This document shows, one piece after another, positions 25,019-30,292 of a stretch of 30,292 nt of DNA (the first letter of the stretch is position 1; the number at the start of each line of letters is the position of its first letter). The stretch is from the NCBI GenBank assembly GCA_005801425.1, contig SYDY01000070.1, positions 1 to 30,292 on the forward strand. Direction: 5' to 3'. A model generated the notes under the pieces. It saw nothing but the letters and a program-made list of their open reading frames with translations. It did no database searches and was not told the DNA's origin. Origin of the DNA: Bdellovibrionales bacterium. GTDB lineage: Bacteria; Myxococcota; XYA12-FULL-58-9; SYDY01. Both the position numbers and the translations under genes were made by a program.

Positions 25019-26137
25019 ATGGCGTCCCCTCGTTTTCTCCCCTCTGCAATATGGTCGCCGCTCAAGATAGAAAACGTAAGTCTCGATTTACCCATGGGCC
25101 GCTTGCCTGGTCTTCTTGGTACTTGGAACCACGATGCCTATGCGGCCAATACGAATCTGATGGCCTCTGATTGTTGCCAAACCGCTTTTCAAGTGATCAC
25201 AAATCCGGGTTACCCATGCATTCGATTGCATGCACTCGAACAGCCTAAAGCTATCATGCGCGATCATGGCCAAGCGATGCTTCACTCTGGTGCCCCACGT
25301 CAGCATGAGATGTTCACTTTTAAACCTGTTGTGGTCTATGGAACAGTATGCCTACATCAGGACGTCGAAGCCCCGCACACATGGATCCTGCCTTATCGAC
25401 CACCTGCTGAAGCAAGCAAAGATGTACTGTCCCTGGTAGAAACACATTGTTTTGAAGAGATCCCCACGGATTTTATACCGGGTGATATTTTTGGAAAGCG
25501 CACATGTGCCACGCTGGGATTTCAAGAACGCGTTTCCTCGGACGATGAAGAAATGGGTCCCACGTGGACCATCCCCACGGCAGAAACATTCAGAATTGGC
25601 CTTGATTGGATAAGCCAGCAAACAAAATCCCCGGAATTCAAAAACCTGGGCCAACACATTGCCGAAGTCCCCGGGAAAATTTCATTTGAAGACTACGGCG
25701 CTTTGATTTCCCAAGGAAAAATCCCCATAGGGAATAACCACAGCGCCTTTCACGATACGCTTTATCATGCGTTGTCCCCTGTTCTTTTTCCTCAAACATT
25801 CTCAGCAATCACCGAACTTGCGCGCGTGGGGTTTCAATCCCCGCAGGCCAAAGACAGAGATGCCGTTGCAACCCATCATGATTTGTTTACAGCCCGTTCT
25901 GTTTACGCCACCTGGGGTGAACAACAGAATGCAATTTTTAATACGCAATATACCGACGCATGCAACAGTTCTCTTCAGATCCTATGGGAGCACGGCAATG
26001 CGGGTGCACGACTGCCCTATGACATCACTTCTCTGGATGATTTGCATCAGTTGTTCGCGATAGAATTTGATGCTGCCGGTTCTCGTATCCAAGCCCTAGA
26101 AGAAATTGTGATGGGTAGGGGAAAAGAATCGACTTAA
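25019..26137 (+). CDS. Hypothetical protein, effector-like orphan
   Basis: I do not recognise this protein. From the ATG at 25019 it is 372 residues, with no signal peptide or membrane helix. The ATG is preceded by AAAGG about ten bases upstream; the longer frame begins at a TTG (24956) without such a site. Visible features are a Cys/His-bearing region near the N-terminus (ASDCCQTAFQVITNPGYP, with LHALEQPKAIMRDHGQAML after it) and a short Asp/Glu patch (SSDDEEMGPTW). A helical C-terminal half ends in SRIQALEEIVMG. No catalytic pattern is clear. It lies 50 bases upstream of the methyltransferase-like gene on the same strand. By composition and lack of recognisable domains it belongs with the other orphans in this window. 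Confidence 0.55.
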   Translation: MASPRFLPSAIWSPLKIENVSLDLPMGRLPGLLGTWNHDAYAANTNLMASDCCQTAFQVITNPGYPCIRLHALEQPKAIMRDHGQAMLHSGAPRQHEMFTFKPVVVYGTVCLHQDVEAPHTWILPYRPPAEASKDVLSLVETHCFEEIPTDFIPGDIFGKRTCATLGFQERVSSDDEEMGPTWTIPTAETFRIGLDWISQQTKSPEFKNLGQHIAEVPGKISFEDYGALISQGKIPIGNNHSAFHDTLYHALSPVLFPQTFSAITELARVGFQSPQAKDRDAVATHHDLFTARSVYATWGEQQNAIFNTQYTDACNSSLQILWEHGNAGARLPYDITSLDDLHQLFAIEFDAAGSRIQALEEIVMGRGKEST

Positions 26138-26173
26138 GCGATAAATATTCATCTAGAGAATGTGACGATTGCG

Positions 26174-26179
26174 TATACA
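26174..26179 (+). promoter_or_regulatory. -10-like hexamer near start codon
   Basis: TATACA at 26174-26179 lies eight bases before the ATG at 26188. There is no Shine-Dalgarno or clear -35 box. The arrangement resembles the other short-leader candidates in the window. Confidence 0.3.
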
Positions 26180-26187
26180 ACTCATCC

Positions 26188-27087
26188 ATGTCGAGTCTTG
26201 AGAAAGTCAGAATAAGTAGCGGGTCCTCTGTGCCTGCATCGCAGTATTTGCCGGCCCACGGCCCTAGACAATCGCGAATCGCAGAAATAATGAAGCCTAC
26301 GTTAGGCCCTCAAAACTGGCGTGACAATGTTGTAGATTCGTGGAGAAATGTGTTCACCACGTTGCGCGTCCCTATGGATGGGGTGGTGATCGAAGTGGCT
26401 CCTGGGGAAGGAACCAATGTTCCTATGGCGCTTGCATCCATGGGATTCAAAGGAACACTATTTGTTATAGACCCTGCCGAAGATGTCATGTACGCAACAA
26501 CAGAGCCTGCATATAAAAAACTTCTTCCTGAGGCTCGTATTATTTCCGTATGCCAATCACTGGAAGATGCAAGAACGCGTTCCGAGTTAATTCAGCATTA
26601 TGCTAAAAAAGGCCTCGTGGATTGCCTTGTCGCCAATCATGTTCTTGACGATATGCTCATCGGCCAACATCTTTCTCGCACAATGACACCAAGCCAAGCA
26701 TCCCTATTTTTTAGCAATCATTACGAAAACAATCTCCAAACAGCGGCCAAAACAAGCCTTGCATGGCAAGGTTTGCTGGGTCGGCAAGATGGAACAACCC
26801 CTGAAGGCGTACGAAGCAGCATCGCAAGTGAATGGGTTCATTTCGCATGCGACGTGGGTCCTCGCACAGTGGCACTTGCCGATTATCCAAGTGCCTATTT
26901 CCTGATGTACGGCGATGCACTTCCTGCGTTGAAACACGCAGAGATCCAAGCCCAATTGGCACAAAAACAAATAACAAAAAGTCTTACCCAAAGCGGCATA
27001 TTTTCTACGACAGAAGTTCCTACCGATTTGGCACTTCATGGAGGAACGGGATGTTGGCTGCTTGCTGAACGCAAGATCACAAAATAA
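26188..27087 (+). CDS. SAM-dependent methyltransferase-like protein
   Basis: A 299-residue protein. After a Ser-rich start of about 25 residues, residues 67-96 match the class I methyltransferase pattern. VIEVAPGEGTNVPMAL (67-82) resembles motif I, the SAM-binding Gly loop, and FVIDP (92-96) resembles the acidic end of strand 2. A later VDCLVANHVLDDML (about 144-157) resembles motif IV. The remainder has no known domain and the substrate is unknown. No signal peptide or membrane segment is seen. The Ser-rich N-terminus recalls the other orphan proteins nearby, so a secreted methyltransferase is possible, but that is inference. The ATG at 26188 sits shortly after a -10-like hexamer. Its 3' end overlaps the convergent dtd gene by 11 bases. 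Confidence 0.6.
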   Translation: MSSLEKVRISSGSSVPASQYLPAHGPRQSRIAEIMKPTLGPQNWRDNVVDSWRNVFTTLRVPMDGVVIEVAPGEGTNVPMALASMGFKGTLFVIDPAEDVMYATTEPAYKKLLPEARIISVCQSLEDARTRSELIQHYAKKGLVDCLVANHVLDDMLIGQHLSRTMTPSQASLFFSNHYENNLQTAAKTSLAWQGLLGRQDGTTPEGVRSSIASEWVHFACDVGPRTVALADYPSAYFLMYGDALPALKHAEIQAQLAQKQITKSLTQSGIFSTTEVPTDLALHGGTGCWLLAERKITK

Positions 27088-27511
27088 TCGTCACCGGGCC
27101 ATCATTCACAAGCGCCACTTTCATATCAGCACCAAAGCGCCCCGTGGCCACATGTTTCACACTGCACGTTCGCAGCGATGCTGCGAAATAGTCGCACAAC
27201 ACGGATGCACGTTCAGGCACTTCGGCATTGCCAAAAGATGGACGACGCCCTTGGGTAAGATCAGCAAGCAATGTAAATTGGCTTATTACCAATGCCTCAC
27301 CACCCACATCCAACAACGATAAATTCATTTTACCTGCATCATCGGAAAAAATGCGAAGATTGGCAATTTTACGTGCCATGGCATCCATCATAGATTCATC
27401 ATCGCCTTTGGCAATACCCACCAGCAAAACAAAACCACGTTCAATGGCACCGATGATTTCACCATCCACGCTCACCGAACCTTCAAGCACCCGTTGCAAT
27501 ACAATACGCAT
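27077..27511 (-). CDS. dtd: D-aminoacyl-tRNA deacylase
   Basis: A 144-residue cytosolic enzyme that removes D-amino acids (and glycine mischarged on tRNA-Ala) from tRNA, a proofreading step in translation. The two family motifs are present: SQFTLLADL (77-85), followed by GRRPSF (88-93), and NDGPVT (136-141), which supplies the cross-subunit Gly-Pro motif. The length is standard. The start at 27511 has a GAAGGTG ribosome-binding site upstream. It follows the M19 dipeptidase gene on the same strand, with a pair of inverted repeat elements between them. The stop overlaps the methyltransferase-like gene on the other strand by 11 bases. Confidence 0.95.
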   Translation of the reverse strand: MRIVLQRVLEGSVSVDGEIIGAIERGFVLLVGIAKGDDESMMDAMARKIANLRIFSDDAGKMNLSLLDVGGEALVISQFTLLADLTQGRRPSFGNAEVPERASVLCDYFAASLRTCSVKHVATGRFGADMKVALVNDGPVTIIL

Positions 27512-27527
27512 GGGCCATCACCTTCGT

Positions 27528-27553
27528 GTAGGGGCGGTTCGTGAACCGCCCTT
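27528..27553 (-). repeat. 26-bp palindromic element, inverted copy
   Basis: Reverse complement of the element at 23886-23911 with one base changed at the centre. It forms an inverted pair with the copy at 27574-27599, separated by 20 bases. The pair lies between the dipeptidase and dtd genes and could fold into one long hairpin in their transcript. Confidence 0.85.
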
Positions 27554-27573
27554 CAAGCATCACCAAACGTCGC

Positions 27574-27599
27574 AAGGGCGGTTCGCGAACCTCCCCTAC
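27574..27599 (+). repeat. 26-bp palindromic element overlapping a stop codon
   Basis: Same element and orientation as 23886-23911 with one base changed. Its CCCCTAC end contains, on the minus strand, the TAG that terminates the M19 dipeptidase gene (27596-27598). The insertion therefore appears to have set the C-terminus of that protein. Confidence 0.85.
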
Positions 27600-28672
27600 G
27601 GCACTAAACGTGCCGCAAGAACTTTTTCCCACACGCGAAACAAATTGCCTGACATCATTTTCCCCATCGCGTCTTCGCTATAACCGCGTGCGCGCAGCTC
27701 TGCGAGAAGATTGGGGTAATCGGCTGCTGTTTTTAAATCTTTGGGTAAATTGCCAAACACGCCGTCAAAATCCGATCCAAAACCCACGTGATCAACGCCC
27801 ACAAGACGCACCACGCGGTCGATATGATCGGCCACTTTGCTTGCGCTTACCGGCTCTGGGGATTTTTCTCCCAAAAAGTAATTGCCAAAATTGATGTGCA
27901 CCACGCCACCGTGTTTGGCGAGAGCAATCACCATGTCATCGGTCATATTGCGTTCAAAACCTGGTTTAAAATGTCGCAGTGACGAATGGGATGCAATCAC
28001 CGGCACGCTTGATAATTTCAGCACCTGCCAAAATGCATCGTCGGAAATATGGGAGACATCGATGATCATGCCCACGCGATTCATTTCTTTGATCACACTT
28101 TGACCAAAATGACTCACACCTTTCCAGGTGTGACGCGTATCATACGAGGAATCACAAATCGCGTTGTCTTTGGCGTGGGCCAAGGTGATATAACGAATAC
28201 CGCGTTGAAAATACATATCAATGCGCTCAAGGTTAAGCCCGATGGGATCGCCATTTTCCATGCCCATGGCCAATGCAATTTTACCTTCGGATTTCAAACG
28301 CACCACATCACTGGGGCTCTTTGCCAAACCCAAATCCGTCGGATGCTTGGCGATTAGATTTTCAACCAATGCGATTTGTTGTTCGGCGTAATGTGCTGCA
28401 TTGATGCCTTTGGGCAAATGCTCGGGTGTCGGCACATAAATCGACATAAACGCCCCATCAAGCCCACCACGCCTGGCCTTGGGAATATCAAACTCACCGC
28501 CGGTTTCTGTTGAAATATCCGCAGGGTGCTCGCGCAGCTTGTCGGGGAGATCAATATGGGTATCCATGAGAATATGCGAAGGAGCTGCCGAGGCAGAAAG
28601 CACGCCCACCATAAAAATCAACGTCAACATGCGCGTTTCATAGGCGCATGCCGATTGTTTCTCAAGACCCAC
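27596..28672 (-). CDS. Membrane dipeptidase, peptidase family M19 (renal dipeptidase-like)
   Basis: A 358-residue zinc dipeptidase from the GTG at 28672, or 344 residues from an ATG at 28630. The GTG has AGGGGA upstream and is preferred; the ATG has no clear site but gives a more compact signal peptide (MLTLIFMVGVLSASAA). Numbered from the GTG, the binuclear zinc ligands of the family are all visible: His39 and Asp41 (DTHIDLP), Glu139 (MGMENGDPIG), His208 (DVSH) and His229 (ASHSS). Asp301 in GFGSDFDG is also present. These enzymes cleave dipeptides, often with a C-terminal D-residue, in the periplasm or outside. The stop codon comes from a repeat element. It is divergent from the ATP-grasp gene by 75 bases and upstream of dtd in the same direction. 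Confidence 0.9.
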   Translation of the reverse strand: MGLEKQSACAYETRMLTLIFMVGVLSASAAPSHILMDTHIDLPDKLREHPADISTETGGEFDIPKARRGGLDGAFMSIYVPTPEHLPKGINAAHYAEQQIALVENLIAKHPTDLGLAKSPSDVVRLKSEGKIALAMGMENGDPIGLNLERIDMYFQRGIRYITLAHAKDNAICDSSYDTRHTWKGVSHFGQSVIKEMNRVGMIIDVSHISDDAFWQVLKLSSVPVIASHSSLRHFKPGFERNMTDDMVIALAKHGGVVHINFGNYFLGEKSPEPVSASKVADHIDRVVRLVGVDHVGFGSDFDGVFGNLPKDLKTAADYPNLLAELRARGYSEDAMGKMMSGNLFRVWEKVLAARLVP

Positions 28673-28747
28673 GCAATTCCCCTAGACGAAGTCCGTAAGG
28701 TTCGCATAGCGTCGTGGGTCAATAACGTTTCCGCAGGAGAATAATTC

Positions 28748-30217
28748 ATGGCCAGCACCTTCCACGTCGTAAGTCACAAGTGCCCCACCTGCAAAACCCT
28801 CGGCCGCCATCTCCTTGAAGCCGCACAGCAGGCAACCGATGCTGCCATCCAAGGCCAAAATGTTCGGGTCGTTCTCCACAGCAGCGATGCTTTCGAAAGC
28901 AAACAACTTGGCGATGACTTAAAAAGCGGCTTTGCGCTTCATGCGCAGCATGTGGCCGCGTTGCGGGGTGTACCCCACGCATCATTGCCCGAGTTGCAAA
29001 TCGTTGCTGACTTTGATCCAAAACTCCCTGTTCCCCAAGAAGTCCTCCTGACCTTAGGCAGTACAAACCATTTTTCTCCCTGGGCCGCCGATCAAATCAG
29101 TCTCGACCGCATGGCAGCGCTAGGTGCACCGGTTGAAGGATACAAACGTCATCTGCCTCCAGGCATCGAGAATATCAAAACCAAAGCAGGTGCTCGGCAG
29201 TTGTTTAAGCAACTGGCCTTGTCCATCGCGCAAGGCAGCATGGCGCCCGTTGGCAAAGGATCTCCCGATCGTATAGAAGCCCAAATACAAATTGGCATAG
29301 AAGTAAGACGCCTCGCACTACGCCCCACAGGAACCGAAGACGTCGTGCTTAAAATCAACGACGGTGATTTGTCGGCGCGCGGCGCAGGCGTTGTCGTCCT
29401 GAAATCCAGCGGTAAACTTACGGGCTTTGATGGCACACCCCTTTCTGACGCAGATGCAACCAAAATTTGGGCTGCTGTTTGCAAAGACGGCGCGGTCATC
29501 GAAGCACGCGTTGGGAACAAAGACGCATTGCCCACCCCACTTAGTGTGCAGGTTGAATTGCGCGACGGCAAAGTCATTGTCCAAAGCACCCACCTGCAAA
29601 CCCTGCAAGGAAGCAGCTACAGTGGTGGATTCACGCCTATTCCGGAAAGCACTTTTGGAGAACAAACAACAACCGCACGTGAGGCCCTGATCTCCGCTGC
29701 ACAAAAAGTAGGTGAAAGCCTCATTGCGTGTGGACGAACCGATGGTTATTTCGGCATCGACGCATTGGTCGGTCATGATGGCGTACTCATCTTTTCCGAA
29801 ATTAACGATCGTCGCACCGGTGCATGGCCGGCAGCTGCGGTGTTACTCGGATGGCTCGGCGCAGAACATGTCATCCAAGCATCACCAGGCAAAGAGGTGG
29901 GCACCTATTGGGTCACTGCACAGTCCGGTGAAAAGAAACCGGTTTATGCCGCATGGGATGACCGATTCAATCAGCTCCCGCGGGGTGCAAATCCTGCCGA
30001 TGTATATGCCATTCTTGAGGGTCAAGGTCTGTTGCTCAACCGCAAAGACGATGGAAGCTTTGCAGGGAGCGTGCTTGCATATTTTGAACAGATCCGTGAA
30101 GCACCCTTTGAATTACCTGGTGCACGGGCATCGTTCGTCACCATTGCGCCAACGCCTGAAGAAGCCAAGGCATTGTCGGCGAGAACGTATGATGTGTTGG
30201 TTCATGCGTTGAAGTAA
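28748..30217 (+). CDS. ATP-grasp family protein (pre-ATP-grasp/PGM1-like ligase candidate)
   Basis: A 489-residue cytosolic protein. The first 160 residues form an alpha/beta domain with a CPTC motif (Cys12, Cys15). Residues 195-365 carry ATP-grasp features: a likely ATP-binding Lys202 (VVLKINDGD) followed by the Gly loop SARGAG (209-214), and a strand pair ending in GYFGIDALVG (333-342). EINDRRTGAW (351-360) is the metal-binding region. The 'EIN.R.TG' ending is like the pre-ATP-grasp/PGM1 group that makes peptide bonds, rather than biotin carboxylase types. The substrate is unknown. The ATG at 28748 follows AGGAGA (28734-28739). It is divergent from the M19 dipeptidase, so synthesis and cleavage of a small peptide could be linked, which is inference only. 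An inverted-repeat pair directly follows the stop. Confidence 0.7.
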   Translation: MASTFHVVSHKCPTCKTLGRHLLEAAQQATDAAIQGQNVRVVLHSSDAFESKQLGDDLKSGFALHAQHVAALRGVPHASLPELQIVADFDPKLPVPQEVLLTLGSTNHFSPWAADQISLDRMAALGAPVEGYKRHLPPGIENIKTKAGARQLFKQLALSIAQGSMAPVGKGSPDRIEAQIQIGIEVRRLALRPTGTEDVVLKINDGDLSARGAGVVVLKSSGKLTGFDGTPLSDADATKIWAAVCKDGAVIEARVGNKDALPTPLSVQVELRDGKVIVQSTHLQTLQGSSYSGGFTPIPESTFGEQTTTAREALISAAQKVGESLIACGRTDGYFGIDALVGHDGVLIFSEINDRRTGAWPAAAVLLGWLGAEHVIQASPGKEVGTYWVTAQSGEKKPVYAAWDDRFNQLPRGANPADVYAILEGQGLLLNRKDDGSFAGSVLAYFEQIREAPFELPGARASFVTIAPTPEEAKALSARTYDVLVHALK

Positions 30218-30219
30218 TT

Positions 30220-30288
30220 ATCGTCATCCCCGCGCAAGCGGGGATCCAGAAAAAAAACCTGGATCCCCACTGTCGTGGGGATGACGAT
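30220..30288. repeat. Inverted pair of GTCATCCCC...GGGGATCC intergenic repeats
   Basis: Two related copies face each other across a short A-rich spacer. The left copy (30220-30249) holds CCCCGC-GCAA-GCGGGG, and the right copy (30259-30288) holds CCCCAC-TGTC-GTGGGG, each a hairpin. The two copies can also pair with each other over most of their length (outer ATCGTCATCCCC with GGGGATGACGAT). This GTCATCCCCGC type of repeat is widespread between genes in many bacteria. It probably also acts as the transcript end of the ATP-grasp gene. Confidence 0.8.
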
Positions 30289-30292
30289 TTGT

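Noticed and set aside
1-30292. tRNA or rRNA genes
   Set aside because: I saw no cloverleaf-like or rRNA-like sequence; the intergenic gaps are short and filled by hairpins.

Overview
The window looks like a chromosomal segment from an uncultivated Gram-negative bacterium. It has a TolC-type outer-membrane factor with a HlyD-type adaptor, a probable lipoprotein and several Sec signal peptides. Calcium-binding thrombospondin-3-like repeats, a Gly-rich surface protein and an RCC1-like secreted protein are typical of former 'Deltaproteobacteria' such as Myxococcota and Bdellovibrionota-like lineages. That placement is inference; there is no rRNA or other marker gene here. Genes are tightly packed, and convergent neighbours abut or overlap at their stop codons.

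Layout. (1) 245-3976: tandem paralogs with a papain-like Cys/His/Asp pattern, resembling secreted effector cysteine peptidases. (2) 3982-6005, minus: a two-gene operon of a TauE/SafE permease and an MFS transporter. Its ribosome-binding site lies in a MITE-like inverted-repeat element (6011-6137). (3) 6206-12375, plus: a small secreted protein, then HlyD adaptor, TolC outer-membrane factor, Na+:solute symporter and an ABC exporter. The exporter's nucleotide-binding domain has lost Walker A, the signature motif and Walker B, so this is a type-I-secretion-like operon without a recognisable ATPase of its own. (4) 12541-13827, minus: an orphan with an internal duplication, divergent from D-alanine--D-alanine ligase (13938-14990). 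(5) 15100-18446: two orphans, the second with weak GT-B-like motifs. (6) 18443-24910, minus: a canonical ABC exporter, a Gly-rich thrombospondin-3 lipoprotein and an RCC1-like protein. (7) 25019-27087: an orphan and a methyltransferase-like orphan. (8) 27077-28672, minus: M19 dipeptidase and D-aminoacyl-tRNA deacylase, divergent from an ATP-grasp protein (28748-30217).

Cross-cutting signals. Several orphan genes start 5-8 nt after a -10-like hexamer and lack a clear Shine-Dalgarno, which suggests leaderless transcripts. Small palindromic repeats are scattered through the window. A 26-bp element occurs three times: once inside the reading frame of the canonical ABC exporter, and once supplying the stop codon of the dipeptidase. 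The orphans with Ser/Thr/Pro-rich N-termini look like an effector-type arsenal, and the operon at 6671-12375 is a conceivable but unproven export route. The most unusual system is that operon, with its inactivated ABC ATPase and embedded sodium symporter.
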